DNA of 46,972 nucleotides. Origin: an uncultured Actinomycetes bacterium. Its GTDB lineage: Bacteria > Actinomycetota > Actinomycetes > Mycobacteriales > Mycobacteriaceae. Of this stretch, positions 36,409-44,657 are shown piece after piece; position 1 is the stretch's first letter; every line of letters begins with the position of its first letter. The position numbers were made by a program, and so were the translations under genes. Below the pieces are notes generated by a model. That model had not been told where the DNA came from, searched no databases, and was given only the letters and a program-made list of their open reading frames with translations. The stretch covers positions 1-46,972 of the forward strand of contig CAIRCP010000130.1 in the NCBI GenBank assembly GCA_903877095.1. The letters run 5' to 3'.

Positions 36409-36774
36409 ATGTCGGACACCATCCGTAGTATTACAAGCATGAAATTCAAACCGGATGCTGCCCTGTACGGCGGCGCAGCCTCCTTCACCCTCGCGGGTCT
36501 CCCGCTGGCATACCTAGCCATTCCGCACCCGGTTCCTTCGTGGGCGCTACCCTATTCCGTTTTGATGGCTGTGTTGGGGATTGTGCTAACCGGACTGTGG
36601 ACGGTTCATCGTCGCACTGATACCAACGTTGCCCCGCCTGGCAGCAAGTTCATCAAAGGTCATGTTCAAGGTTCTTCCCTTTGGGATGTGGACTCAGAGG
36701 CCGAGACGTTTATCGACGGCTCCGTAGGCAACTCCGTATTGGGCCGGATCCGGCATCGACCGGATGGGCGCTAG
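36409..36774 (+). CDS. Small membrane protein of unknown function (island gene 1)
   Basis: A 121-residue protein, not recognised. Two hydrophobic segments (about residues 18-40, AALYGGAASFTLAGLPLAYLA, and 44-66, ALPYSVLMAVLGIVLTGLW) form a hairpin anchor. The C-terminal 45 residues (SKFIKGHVQGSSLWDVDSEA...VGNSVLGRIRH) have a short hydrophobic periodicity that could be a beta-solenoid fragment. The start is ATG 36409 or ATG 36439 (MKFKPDAALYGG). It stands 3 bases before island gene 2 and is likely co-transcribed with it. Base composition is unlike its neighbours. Confidence 0.6.
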   Translation: MSDTIRSITSMKFKPDAALYGGAASFTLAGLPLAYLAIPHPVPSWALPYSVLMAVLGIVLTGLWTVHRRTDTNVAPPGSKFIKGHVQGSSLWDVDSEAETFIDGSVGNSVLGRIRHRPDGR

Positions 36775-36777
36775 AGG

Positions 36778-37164
36778 TTGCCTCTCTACATGTTCGAATG
36801 CCCCGGCTGCCTTCAGAGGCGTCTGATTCGATGCCCATTCGACGCCAGAGAAGAGCAGCCCCGCTGCGAGGGCTGCGGTCGTCTATTAGAAATAGCCGAC
36901 ACTGTTGGGCAAGAGCTGCCCGGCCCAGTAGGTATCGTGATGACTGACTGTCACAACATCACGTTCGATTCAGCTCGAATTGCTAACTGCGGCATCGGCA
37001 TTCGCATGATCGCCTCAGACATCAACGTCAATGAAATTCATATGGTGGACACGTTGATTGGTCTGGTACCTGAAGAGGGGGCCACGTTCAACTTGCGGAA
37101 TGCATCACAAACCTTCACGAAGACCCCAAAGCGGAAGGGCAAGAGGCGGAAAGGCAAGCGATAA
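36778..37164 (+). CDS. Small zinc-ribbon protein with basic tail (island gene 2)
   Basis: A 128-residue protein. It begins MPLYMFECPGC, like FmdB-type zinc ribbons, and has two CxxC knuckles (CPGC at 8-11 and CEGC around 30-33). A middle region, CHNITFDSARIANCGIGIRMIASDINVNEIHM over positions 59-90, alternates like a beta-solenoid. The end is a strongly basic tail (KRKGKRRKGKR) suited to nucleic-acid binding. The start is TTG 36778, right after island gene 1; ATG 36790 would lose part of the FmdB-like start. No function is known. Confidence 0.6.
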   Translation: MPLYMFECPGCLQRRLIRCPFDAREEQPRCEGCGRLLEIADTVGQELPGPVGIVMTDCHNITFDSARIANCGIGIRMIASDINVNEIHMVDTLIGLVPEEGATFNLRNASQTFTKTPKRKGKRRKGKR

Positions 37165-37203
37165 CCCCCTAGGCCCGTCGGACGGTCCGCGTGCAGGTGA
37201 CCG

Positions 37204-38034
37204 TCACCGCACCACGACGTCACTGGGCAGCCGGGGGGCCCCGAGCGCGTCGCGGTGCGACGGCGGCCGCCGGCCGGATTCGTCCGTAATGCCATAGCGC
37301 GCAGCGAGTTCCGAACCGATCACGGTCTGGCCAGACAGGTCCGCCAGTCCAGGATCGCGGTAGAGGGCGTCGATGATGCGGCCGGTGAACTCCGGGGTCT
37401 CGGCGTGCTCGGCGAAGGCTGCGAGGGCCTGGGGCTTCCCGCCGAAGGCGGCGCGCATCCGTTCGGTCAGCAGGATGCCCATCCACACCGACACCGTCGC
37501 CACATTGGTGCCGCCGAAGTCGACGGCCATGTCGGCGACCATCTTGTCCACGCCGGCTTTCTGTGCGCCGTAGGCCGGGCCGTGCATGTAGCACACCGAC
37601 CCGGGCGACGACGTGAACACGATCAGACCGCGTTCGGCCCGCACGAGCAGCGGTGCGGCATACCACGACACCACATACGCCGACCTCAGGCCGACGTCGA
37701 TCACGTCGGCCAGGCCGAGTGGCTTCTCCCAGAACGGAGCGGGACCGGTCAGCGCGTCGCTGATCGCGGCGGCGTTGTTGACCAGCAGGTCCAGCCCGCC
37801 GCCGTCGGCCCGAACCCGCTCGAACAGTGCGGCGACCGAGGCGTCGTCGGCGTGGTCGACCACGACGGCGTGACCCTCGCCCCCGGCCCGGGTCACCGCG
37901 TCGGCGTCGTCTGGCCCGGCGCTGCGACCGGTCAGGTACACCCGCCAGCCCGCCGCACCGAGCGCGCGGGCGATACCGCGGCCGGCACCCCGGGTGGCGC
38001 CGGTGACCACCGCCACCGGCCGTCGAGATGTCAT
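37204..38034 (-). CDS. Short-chain dehydrogenase/reductase
   Basis: A 276-residue SDR oxidoreductase. Present are the cofactor motif TGATRGAGRGIA (about residues 11-22), NNAA (near residue 89) and the active-site YGAQK in HGPAYGAQKAG. The long C-terminal part covers EFTGR and RYGITDESGRRPP. Substrate is unknown. ATG 38034 follows a GGCGGG ribosome-like site; a TTG at 38043 is less likely. The last 379 bases are repeated at 35971-36349 beyond the small island, so the 3' end of this gene may have been replaced during insertion. Confidence 0.88.
   Translation of the reverse strand: MTSRRPVAVVTGATRGAGRGIARALGAAGWRVYLTGRSAGPDDADAVTRAGGEGHAVVVDHADDASVAALFERVRADGGGLDLLVNNAAAISDALTGPAPFWEKPLGLADVIDVGLRSAYVVSWYAAPLLVRAERGLIVFTSSPGSVCYMHGPAYGAQKAGVDKMVADMAVDFGGTNVATVSVWMGILLTERMRAAFGGKPQALAAFAEHAETPEFTGRIIDALYRDPGLADLSGQTVIGSELAARYGITDESGRRPPSHRDALGAPRLPSDVVVR
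37207..37585. repeat. Direct repeat, right copy (379 bp)
   Basis: The right copy of the repeat, forming the 3' end of the intact dehydrogenase gene. It ends at the codons for HGPAYG, exactly where the left fragment breaks off. No indels separate the two copies. Confidence 0.88.
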
Positions 38035-38062
38035 GCCCGCCAACGCTAACAGCGCGACAGCA

Positions 38063-38860
38063 CTAGCAGCGCGACAGCACGTCGGTGATCGCCTTCTTCT
38101 CCTTGGCCGAGACCCACAGTCCGTACGCCGTCTTCACCTCGACCTGACGGGCGACGAAATCACAGCGGAAGGCGGCATTCGGCGGCAGCCAGCTGGCGGC
38201 GTCGCGAAAAGCCTTGTCAAAGTTGGCTTTCGGGCTCACGGCGAGCAGATTGCGCGGGTCGTTGGCAAAGTCCAACCGGCGCTGCGGATCCCAGGCCCGC
38301 GCTCCCTTGTACCAGGCGTCGGCCAGGGCGACCACGTGGTCGATCTCGATGGCATTGGAGGTCTGCGGACCGCGGACGAACGCGATCGTGGTGCCGGTGT
38401 AGGGATCGACCAGCGTCCCACTCTGGGCGAAGCAGGTAAACGGCCGCACCACAAGGTCTTTGAGGTCGCGGCGCAGAATGTCGTCGCGGGTGTTGCAGCC
38501 GTTGCGGCCCAGTTCGACGTTGACGTCGTCGCTCCAGGCCTGGCCGAACTCCGAACGGCGGAAGTCCGAGGTTCGATCCCACCCGCGGACCGGGAGGGCT
38601 TTCAACTGGCGACGCGCATCGTCGAACCGCGGGGTGGGTCCGGCGGGCGGTGGCGTCGCACCCGGCTCGTCGGCCCGCCACGTCGGCGACGGTCCCGACA
38701 TCGGGCCGGGGTCACCGCGGTGCTGCCAGAACAGCACCGCGGCACCGGCGGCGACGATGAGCAGCGCCAGTAGCGCAGCGCCGAAGCGGCGGCGGCGCTT
38801 GCCCCGGCGGGCTACGGCGCCCACACCGTCCAGCAATCTCTGTTCGCTAATTCGAATCAA
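38063..38860 (-). CDS. Exported HNH-type nuclease (DUF1524/GmrSD C-terminal-like)
   Basis: A 265-residue protein with an N-terminal basic stretch and one hydrophobic segment (about residues 26-45, AALLALLIVAAGAAVLFW), then a Pro-rich linker. The nuclease domain covers about 130-265: EIDHVVALADAW supplies the HNH histidine, and DPRNLLAVSPKANFDKAF and WLPPN follow as in DUF1524 proteins. Two or more cysteine pairs fit an extracytoplasmic location. Roles for such secreted nucleases (DNA scavenging, competition) are not established. Start uncertain: TTG 38860, or a downstream TTG/GTG before the hydrophobic segment. A 214-base gap to glpF lies upstream. Confidence 0.82.
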   Translation of the reverse strand: MIRISEQRLLDGVGAVARRGKRRRRFGAALLALLIVAAGAAVLFWQHRGDPGPMSGPSPTWRADEPGATPPPAGPTPRFDDARRQLKALPVRGWDRTSDFRRSEFGQAWSDDVNVELGRNGCNTRDDILRRDLKDLVVRPFTCFAQSGTLVDPYTGTTIAFVRGPQTSNAIEIDHVVALADAWYKGARAWDPQRRLDFANDPRNLLAVSPKANFDKAFRDAASWLPPNAAFRCDFVARQVEVKTAYGLWVSAKEKKAITDVLSRC

Positions 38861-39074
38861 CTCAGTCTTTACACAGTTTCAAAGTCCAACGTCTCAGAGT
38901 TATCACAGGGTCGCGCCGTCGCGTGGGTCTTTCGACGATTCGAATTCGCGTGTTCGGACGGGTCAAAACCAGGCGCGACCTTGGCCAAAGCCACACGCGG
39001 CAACGGCTTTCGTTGCTAGTTTGCCCGGGTCGACAAACACACGACGGATGAGAAGACAGATAAGGGGTCCCCCA

Positions 39075-39908
39075 GTGAAACGAACTCCACTGCTCGGCGA
39101 GTGCTCCGCGGAATTCTTCGGCACCATGCTGCTGATCCTCTTCGGCTGCGGGGTCGTCGCTCAGGTGGTCACCGGCGGGACGCCGCTATCGACGGCGCCA
39201 GGAGCCACCGGTGACTACAACTCCGTTGCGTGGGGCTGGGGCCTCGGCGTGACGATGGGCGTCTACGTCGCGGGGCGCCTCAGCGGCGCGCATCTCAATC
39301 CCGCCGTCACAGTTGCGCTGGCAGCCTTCAAAGGCTTCCCCGCGCGAAAGATCGCGCCATACGTCGCCGCACAGGTACTCGGCGCCTTCGTCGGCGCCCT
39401 GATCGTGCGGTTTAACTACGCCGACCTCATCTACAAAGTCGACCCCCAGCACACGAAGGCGACCCAGGGCATCTTCTCCACCTCTCCGGATGCCGGGGTC
39501 TCCATTTGGACTGCGTTCTCCGACCAGGTGGTCGGCACCGCGATCCTGGTGGCGGTCATCTTCGCGCTCACCAGCGCGGTCAACAACCCGCCGCTGTCGA
39601 ATATGGGGCCCCTGATCGTCGGCCTGCTGGTGGTGGGCATCGGTCTGGGCTGGGGCGCCAACGCCGGGTACGCCATCAACCCGGCCCGCGACTTCGGTCC
39701 GCGCCTGGCGTCCTTCCTCACCGGTTACCACGATGCCTGGTTCTCGGCCAACGGTCCGCAGTTGTACTTCTGGCTGCCGATCGTGGCTCCCGTGGTCGGC
39801 GGACTGATCGGCGGTGGGCTTTTCGTGTTCTGCATCGAGAGGTTCCTGCCGGCGGCGATCACCAACCCGGCGGAGATCGGGGTGGTCGAGGCGACGCCGC
39901 TGCGGTGA
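39075..39908 (+). CDS. glpF: Glycerol facilitator/aquaglyceroporin (MIP family)
   Basis: A 277-residue channel with six helices and two half-helices. The two NPA boxes are SGAHLNPAVT and AINPARDFGPRL; the Asp after the second NPAR marks the glycerol-conducting branch (GlpF) rather than pure aquaporins. It lets glycerol and small polyols cross the inner membrane. GTG 39075 has AAGGGG 7-12 bases ahead; the frame is open much further upstream over the nuclease gene but that part is not homologous. No glycerol kinase gene is adjacent. Confidence 0.92.
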   Translation: MKRTPLLGECSAEFFGTMLLILFGCGVVAQVVTGGTPLSTAPGATGDYNSVAWGWGLGVTMGVYVAGRLSGAHLNPAVTVALAAFKGFPARKIAPYVAAQVLGAFVGALIVRFNYADLIYKVDPQHTKATQGIFSTSPDAGVSIWTAFSDQVVGTAILVAVIFALTSAVNNPPLSNMGPLIVGLLVVGIGLGWGANAGYAINPARDFGPRLASFLTGYHDAWFSANGPQLYFWLPIVAPVVGGLIGGGLFVFCIERFLPAAITNPAEIGVVEATPLR

Positions 39909-39937
39909 AACCGTCGCGCCGCACCCGGCCGCACGCG

Positions 39938-39953
39938 GATAGCGCGCGCTATC
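39938..39953. promoter_or_regulatory. 16-bp perfect palindrome before the purine permease gene
   Basis: GATAGCGCGCGCTATC reads the same on both strands and lies 27 bases before the GTG start of the AzgA-type permease. It could be a repressor operator or, as RNA, a short hairpin ending glpF transcription. A second small palindrome, AAGGCCTT, follows at 39961-39968. Confidence 0.45.
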
Positions 39954-39979
39954 GCGCCACAAGGCCTTAAGGTCCAACC

Positions 39980-41392
39980 GTGAACCGTCTCGACCGTTTC
40001 TTCGAGGTCTCCGAGCGTGGCTCGACCGTCGCCGCGGAAGTGCGCGGTGGCATCGTCACCTTCATCGCGATGGCCTACATCATCGTGTTGAACCCGATCA
40101 TCCTGGCCGGGCCCAAGGACGTCGCGGGCAACCAGTTGCAGTTCACCCAGGTATCGGCGGTGACGGCGCTGACGGCCGGGCTGATGACGATCGCTTTCGG
40201 CGTCATTGCGCGGCTTCCGTTCGCCTTTGCCGCGGGCCTGGGCATCAACTCGTTTTTGGCCACCTCGGTGGTGGGCACGCTGACCTGGCCCGAGGCGATG
40301 GGCCTTGTGGTGATCGACGGGCTGATCATCCTGGCCCTGGCGGTCTCCGGTCTGCGCCGGATGGTGTTCGACGCCGTTCCGATGCAGCTGAAACTCGCGA
40401 TCACCGCCGGCATCGGGCTGTTCATCCTGTTCATCGGGCTGATCGACGCCGGCTTCATCGGATCGACGGGACGGCCGTCGCCGCCGGTCGGGCTCGGCGG
40501 CGGCGGTCACGGCTCGATCACCACGGTCCCGACGCTGGTGTTCATCGTCACCCTGCTGCTGACCGGCGTGCTGGTGGCCCGGCGGATCCGGGGCGGCATC
40601 CTGATCGGCCTGGTCGTCGGGACAGCGCTGGCGATGGTCGTCGAGGCGGTCTGGCACCTGGGATCGGCGGTGGACCACCCCGGCGGCTGGGGTCTCTCGG
40701 TGCCCACCCTGTCCGGTTCACCGTTCGCGCTCCCCGATCTATCCCTGATGGGCGCGTTCAGCTTTCACAGCTTCAGCCGGATCGGCACCCTGGCGGCGAC
40801 TGTGTTGCTGTTCACCCTGGTATTCGCGAACTTCTTCGACGCGCTGGGTACCCTCACCGGCCTGTCCCGGGAAGCGGGACTGGCCGACGCGCAGGGAAAT
40901 TTCCCGCGGGTGCAGGCCGCGTTGATCGTGGAGGGCGCCGGAGCGGTGCTCGGCGGGGCGACGTCGTCGTCCTCCAACACCGTCTTCATCGAGTCCGGCG
41001 CCGGCATCGAGGAAGGCGCCCGAACCGGCCTGGCCAATCTGGTGACCGGAGCACTGTTCCTGGCCGCGATGTTCGTCGCGCCGCTGGCCTCCATCGTCCC
41101 GAGCGAGGTCGCCGCCGCGGCTTTGGTGATCGTCGGGACGATGATGGTGTCGCAGTTGCGCCACATCGACATCTCGCAGTTCTCCGTCGCACTGCCGGTG
41201 GTACTCACGGTCGCAGTCATGCCGCTGAGCTACTCGATCGCCAATGGCATCGGGGTCGGATTCATCAGCTGGGTGGTGCTGCGTTCGGCCGTCGGCAAGG
41301 CACGGGAGATCAGTCCGCTGCTGTGGGTGGTCGCCGCCGGCTTCGTCCTGTACTTCGCCCGTGACGGGTTTCAGTCGCTGGTGGGCGGGTAG
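39980..41392 (+). CDS. Purine (adenine/guanine/hypoxanthine) permease, AzgA-like NCS2
   Basis: A 470-residue transporter with about 12-14 helices. The N-terminus MNRLDRFFEVSERGST...GGIVTFIAMAYIIVLNP is typical of AzgA-type NCS2 permeases. The substrate region shows NFFDALGTLTGL and IESGAGIEEGARTGL. It imports purine bases with protons. The start is GTG 39980 with AAGG 8-11 bases ahead. The nucleoside salvage genes 1.1 kb downstream fit a base/nucleoside uptake theme, although they are separate units. Confidence 0.9.
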   Translation: MNRLDRFFEVSERGSTVAAEVRGGIVTFIAMAYIIVLNPIILAGPKDVAGNQLQFTQVSAVTALTAGLMTIAFGVIARLPFAFAAGLGINSFLATSVVGTLTWPEAMGLVVIDGLIILALAVSGLRRMVFDAVPMQLKLAITAGIGLFILFIGLIDAGFIGSTGRPSPPVGLGGGGHGSITTVPTLVFIVTLLLTGVLVARRIRGGILIGLVVGTALAMVVEAVWHLGSAVDHPGGWGLSVPTLSGSPFALPDLSLMGAFSFHSFSRIGTLAATVLLFTLVFANFFDALGTLTGLSREAGLADAQGNFPRVQAALIVEGAGAVLGGATSSSSNTVFIESGAGIEEGARTGLANLVTGALFLAAMFVAPLASIVPSEVAAAALVIVGTMMVSQLRHIDISQFSVALPVVLTVAVMPLSYSIANGIGVGFISWVVLRSAVGKAREISPLLWVVAAGFVLYFARDGFQSLVGG

Positions 41393-41422
41393 CCGCGCTG
41401 ATCGTGCGGCAGAATGACGCCC

Positions 41423-41611
41423 ATGAGCGAAGTCACCATCAAGTCCCTGACCGACGGTCCCCTCGAGGTGTCCGGTGAGGTCGAGATCCTCGCCGCCGAC
41501 GGCTCCCTGGTCAAGGAGACCAGCAAGAGCTACCTGTGCCGGTGCGGCCACTCGGAGAACAAGCCGTTTTGCGACGGGGCGCACAAACGCGAGGGTTTCA
41601 CCGCGCCCTGA
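41423..41611 (+). CDS. CDGSH iron-sulfur protein
   Basis: A 62-residue protein with a complete CDGSH motif, CRCGHSENKPFCDGAH, which binds a 2Fe-2S cluster with three Cys and one His. Small bacterial CDGSH proteins take part in iron, redox or cluster transfer. An alternative ATG at 41414 adds three residues (MTP). It follows the permease gene by 30 bases. Confidence 0.92.
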   Translation: MSEVTIKSLTDGPLEVSGEVEILAADGSLVKETSKSYLCRCGHSENKPFCDGAHKREGFTAP

Positions 41612-41663
41612 TCCGGTCCCGCATGACAGGATGGTTGGCAGCGTTGGCATGAAGGGACTCATC

Positions 41664-41945
41664 ATGAAATCTGGACGTCTGACCCGCCGGATGGCGATCG
41701 TCGCGGGAGGCACCGCGCTGGTCGCCATGGGTGCCCTGACCGGATGCAGCCCGTCGACCGAGAAGGATGCGCCCTCGTCGACGTCGTCGACGTCCATGCC
41801 GGCACCCACGTCCAGTTCGTTGGCACCGACTCCCACCGAGAAGGCCCTGACCCCCGGCGGCGAAAACTCCTTCTCCCCCAGCGTTGACCCAACTCCGCCG
41901 GGGGCGGTCTGCACCAAGGTCGAAAACGGCGTCTGCATCCGCTAA
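41664..41945 (+). CDS. Small lipoprotein of unknown function
   Basis: A 93-residue precursor. The N-terminus MKSGRLTRRMAIVAGG is followed by the lipobox LTGC with Cys28, giving a lipid-anchored mature protein of about 66 residues. The mature part is Ser/Thr/Pro-rich and ends with two cysteines (VCTKVENGVCIR), probably a small disulfide loop. AAGGGA stands 7 bases before ATG 41664; an in-frame ATG at 41649 is less well placed. Not recognised beyond mycobacterial lipoproteins. Confidence 0.8.
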   Translation: MKSGRLTRRMAIVAGGTALVAMGALTGCSPSTEKDAPSSTSSTSMPAPTSSSLAPTPTEKALTPGGENSFSPSVDPTPPGAVCTKVENGVCIR

Positions 41946-41959
41946 AAGCCAACCGCCAC

Positions 41960-42454
41960 ATGCCCATTCGTTACACGGTGAAAGCAGCTGCCGTCTTGGT
42001 GATCGCCGCGGCGGCTGCCCCACCCGCGCACGCCGATCCAGCCCCGCAATGGAACGGCTGGTACCGGGTCACCTTCCACGTCGACCAGAAGTCCGGTTCC
42101 AGCATGGCGGCCGGACAGTCCGAGGAGCCCTACACCGTCTCCTACCGGTTCGGGACGGACTGCTCGTCGGGCACGTGTCAGGCAGCGGTGCTCAACGGCC
42201 CCGGCGCAAAAGACAACGTGGAGCAGTCGGTGAAGTTCGACTGGACCGGCACCCAGTGGTCGCACACCAACGGCTGGCGATGGGACTGCCTGCTCCCGGA
42301 CGGCACCATCACGTTCGATCCGGCACGGTCGGTGACCGCCTACACCCCCCAGCCCGACGGCACGCTGACCGGCACATTCGCCACCAACATCGGCAGCGGC
42401 GCCTGCCAGGGCACGGTGTACATCCCGATGACGGCAGTCCCGGCTCCAACCTGA
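41960..42454 (+). CDS. Small secreted protein of unknown function
   Basis: A 164-residue exported protein. The signal peptide ends at PPAHA-DPAP (about residue 26). The mature part is sheet-rich with WNGWYRVTFHVDQKSG at its start, four cysteines (DCSSGTC, WDCLL, GACQG) that can pair, and repeated Trp/Tyr. It resembles small mycobacterial secreted proteins with no known role. It lies 14 bases after the lipoprotein gene on the same strand, so the two may be co-expressed. Confidence 0.8.
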   Translation: MPIRYTVKAAAVLVIAAAAAPPAHADPAPQWNGWYRVTFHVDQKSGSSMAAGQSEEPYTVSYRFGTDCSSGTCQAAVLNGPGAKDNVEQSVKFDWTGTQWSHTNGWRWDCLLPDGTITFDPARSVTAYTPQPDGTLTGTFATNIGSGACQGTVYIPMTAVPAPT

Positions 42455-42458
42455 TCTC

Positions 42459-42513
42459 CTGATCGCGCCCACCTCCTGCGCCGCCTGCTGCGGTGCTAGT
42501 TTGACGCGATCAG
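42459..42513. terminator. Hairpin after the secreted protein gene
   Basis: CTGATCGCG (42459-42467) and CGCGATCAG (42505-42513) form a perfect 9-bp stem around 37 bases. It starts 4 bases after the stop of the secreted protein gene and ends before the cdd ribosome site. It may end the first transcript or fold in the cdd leader. Confidence 0.4.
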
Positions 42514-42556
42514 CCCGATCGCGGGTGTGGTGTCATCGCGGCAGGAGGCGGATCGG

Positions 42557-42982
42557 ATGGGTGGACCCGGTGGCCATGTCGACTGGGAGACACTCCATGA
42601 GGCAGCGGTCGCCGCGACCGCCAACTCGTACTCGCCCTACTCGAATTTCCCGGTCGGGGTAGCTGGATTCGTCGACGACGGCCGGATCGTGTCCGGCGCC
42701 AACGTCGAGAACGCGTCGTACGGCATCACCTTGTGCGCCGAATGTTCGATGGTGTCCTCGTTGTATGCCACCGGCGGTGGACGGCTCACAGCGGTCTACT
42801 GCGTGGACGGCAACGGTGACCCGCTGATGCCGTGCGGCCGTTGCCGCCAGTTGCTCTACGAACACGGCGGTGCGGACCTGGCCGTGATGACCCCCGAGGG
42901 CGTCCAGACGATGGCGCAGATCCTGCCCCAGGCCTTCGGGCCCTGGGATCTTGTGGATAGGAGGCAAACCCGCGACCGGTGA
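42557..42982 (+). CDS. cdd: Cytidine deaminase
   Basis: A 141-residue zinc enzyme converting (deoxy)cytidine to (deoxy)uridine. The active site is TLCAEC (zinc Cys and catalytic Glu) and PCGRCRQ (two zinc Cys); YSPYSNFPVG and NVENASYG bind the nucleoside. It matches Rv3315c. I choose ATG 42557 (MGGPGGHVDWETL) because AGGAGG stands about 9 bases ahead; a GTG at 42527 would add ten residues. Convergent with pmmB, with 14 bases between stops. Confidence 0.93.
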   Translation: MGGPGGHVDWETLHEAAVAATANSYSPYSNFPVGVAGFVDDGRIVSGANVENASYGITLCAECSMVSSLYATGGGRLTAVYCVDGNGDPLMPCGRCRQLLYEHGGADLAVMTPEGVQTMAQILPQAFGPWDLVDRRQTRDR

Positions 42983-42996
42983 GACGGCGGCCGCGC

Positions 42997-44655
42997 TCAG
43001 AGCGCGAGAGCCTCGGCGACGCTGGCACGCATCGCATCCAACTCGGTGTTCGCCGTGTCGTGGGCGTTCGCAATGTCGCCGGCGACCGGAACCACCACCT
43101 GCAGATAGCATTTCAGCTTCGGTTCGGTGCCACTGGGCCGGACGATCACCCGGGCGTCGGGCAGGCTGAACCGAAGGCCGTCCGTCGGGGGAAGTCCGTC
43201 GACGCCCTTCTCGAGGTCGTCCATTCGGAGCACCGCACGGCCACCGAGCACCGCAGGCGGATCGTTTCGCAGTCGCGCCATCGCATCGGTGATCAGCGAT
43301 AGATCCGAAACCCGAACGGACAGTTGGCTCGTGGCGTACAGGCCGAACTTGCGAGCGAGGTCGTCCAGCACATCCTGCGGTCCGCGGCCCTCGGCCTTGA
43401 GGGCGGCCACCATCTCCAGCATCAGCAGCGAGGCGGTGATGCCGTCCTTGTCCTTGACCGCCGCCGGGTCCACGCAGTATCCGACTGCCTCCTCGTAGCC
43501 GAACCGCAGATCGGGCACCTTCGAGATCCACTTGAAGCCGGTCAGTGTGGTGGCATACCCCAGCCCGGCGTCTCCTGCGATGCGCTCCAACAGCGTGCCG
43601 GACACGATGGACTGTGCGTAGACCCCGGTGGCCGGGGCGCCGGCGCGGCGGCCGCGTTCGGCGATCCACCAGCCCAGCAGCGCGCCGACCTCGTCCCCGG
43701 TGAGCATCCGGTAGTCGCCGCCGTATCGAATCCCGGCCGCACAGCGGTCGGCGTCGGGATCGTTGGCGATGATCACGTCGGCCGCCTGCGCGCGGGCTTC
43801 GGCGAGGGAAAGATCCATGGCCCCAGGCTCTTCGGGGTTGGGAAAGCTCAACGTCGGGAACCCTCCGTCGGGCGCGAACTGCGCCGCCACCGCGGTCGGG
43901 GCAACGAAACCCGCCTGCGCGACGGCCCGCATGAAGACCTCGCCACCGACGCCGTGCATCGCGGTGTACACCGCCGAAACATCACGGGGACCGTCGCCGA
44001 GCAATGACACCGCCCGCGCCACATACGCGTCCAGCACCGCGCCGTCCAGAGTGCAGAAGTCGTCGGACTGCGCGATGCCCGCCACGGCGCCGACCGCGGC
44101 GATACACGCCGAGATGTCCGCATCGGCCGGCGGGACGATCTGGCTGCCGTCACCCAGATACACCTTGTACCCGTTGTCGTCGGGCGGATTGTGCGACGCG
44201 GTCACCATTACCCCTGCCGCGCAACCCAATTCGCGGACCGCAAAAGCGAGGACAGGGGTCGGTAGCGCCTCCGGCAGCACCATCGCGATGATTCCGGCTC
44301 CCGCCATGATGCGCGCGGTGTCGCGGGCGAACACATCGGAGTTGCGGCGGGCGTCGTACCCCACGACGACTCTGAGATCTTCGTCGTTGGCAACGAGATA
44401 GGCCGCGAGTCCGGCCGCCGCACGAGAGACGACGACGCGGTTCATCCGGTTGCTGCCCGGGCCGAGCCGGCCGCGCAGTCCCGCGGTGCCGAATTGCAGT
44501 GTGCCGTCGAAGGCGTCGGTGAGTTCGGCCAGCGCGTCGGCGTCGCCGCCCTCCGCCTTGGCGATCAGCGCCGACAACTCCTGCGTGGTGACCGGGTCCG
44601 GGTCGTCGGCCAGCCATGCCCGTGCGGTCTCCAGCAGGGCCGAACCGCCGGCCAT
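42997..44655 (-). CDS. pmmB: Phosphomannomutase/phosphopentomutase-like hexose phosphate mutase (PmmB type)
   Basis: A 552-residue alpha-phosphohexomutase. The phosphoserine loop MVTASHNPP, the metal loop NDPDADRCAAG, the sugar loop FGYEEAVGYCVDP and the phosphate-binding RPSGTEPKLKC are all intact. The positional and sequence relative is Rv3308. In this operon, after udp and deoC, a role in interconverting ribose-1-/5-phosphate or deoxyribose phosphates is as likely as hexose work. ATG 44655 is 2 bases from the deoC stop. Confidence 0.9.
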   Translation of the reverse strand: MAGGSALLETARAWLADDPDPVTTQELSALIAKAEGGDADALAELTDAFDGTLQFGTAGLRGRLGPGSNRMNRVVVSRAAAGLAAYLVANDEDLRVVVGYDARRNSDVFARDTARIMAGAGIIAMVLPEALPTPVLAFAVRELGCAAGVMVTASHNPPDDNGYKVYLGDGSQIVPPADADISACIAAVGAVAGIAQSDDFCTLDGAVLDAYVARAVSLLGDGPRDVSAVYTAMHGVGGEVFMRAVAQAGFVAPTAVAAQFAPDGGFPTLSFPNPEEPGAMDLSLAEARAQAADVIIANDPDADRCAAGIRYGGDYRMLTGDEVGALLGWWIAERGRRAGAPATGVYAQSIVSGTLLERIAGDAGLGYATTLTGFKWISKVPDLRFGYEEAVGYCVDPAAVKDKDGITASLLMLEMVAALKAEGRGPQDVLDDLARKFGLYATSQLSVRVSDLSLITDAMARLRNDPPAVLGGRAVLRMDDLEKGVDGLPPTDGLRFSLPDARVIVRPSGTEPKLKCYLQVVVPVAGDIANAHDTANTELDAMRASVAEALAL

Positions 44656-44657
44656 GC

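Larger units (their letters stand above)
36350..37206. mobile_element. Lower-GC island between direct repeats
   Basis: About 0.86 kb lies between the two dehydrogenase repeats. Hand counts give 52% GC for 36361-36480 and 54% for 36901-37020, well below the surrounding genes. Rare codons such as TTA and CTA appear. It holds two small plus-strand genes and no integrase or transposase. I read it as horizontally acquired, possibly the remnant of an element that replaced the 3' end of the dehydrogenase gene on entry. Confidence 0.55.

Noticed and set aside
38999..39015. Small hairpin GCAACG/CGTTGC before glpF as a riboswitch
   Set aside because: A 6-bp stem alone is too weak, and nothing around it resembles a known riboswitch.
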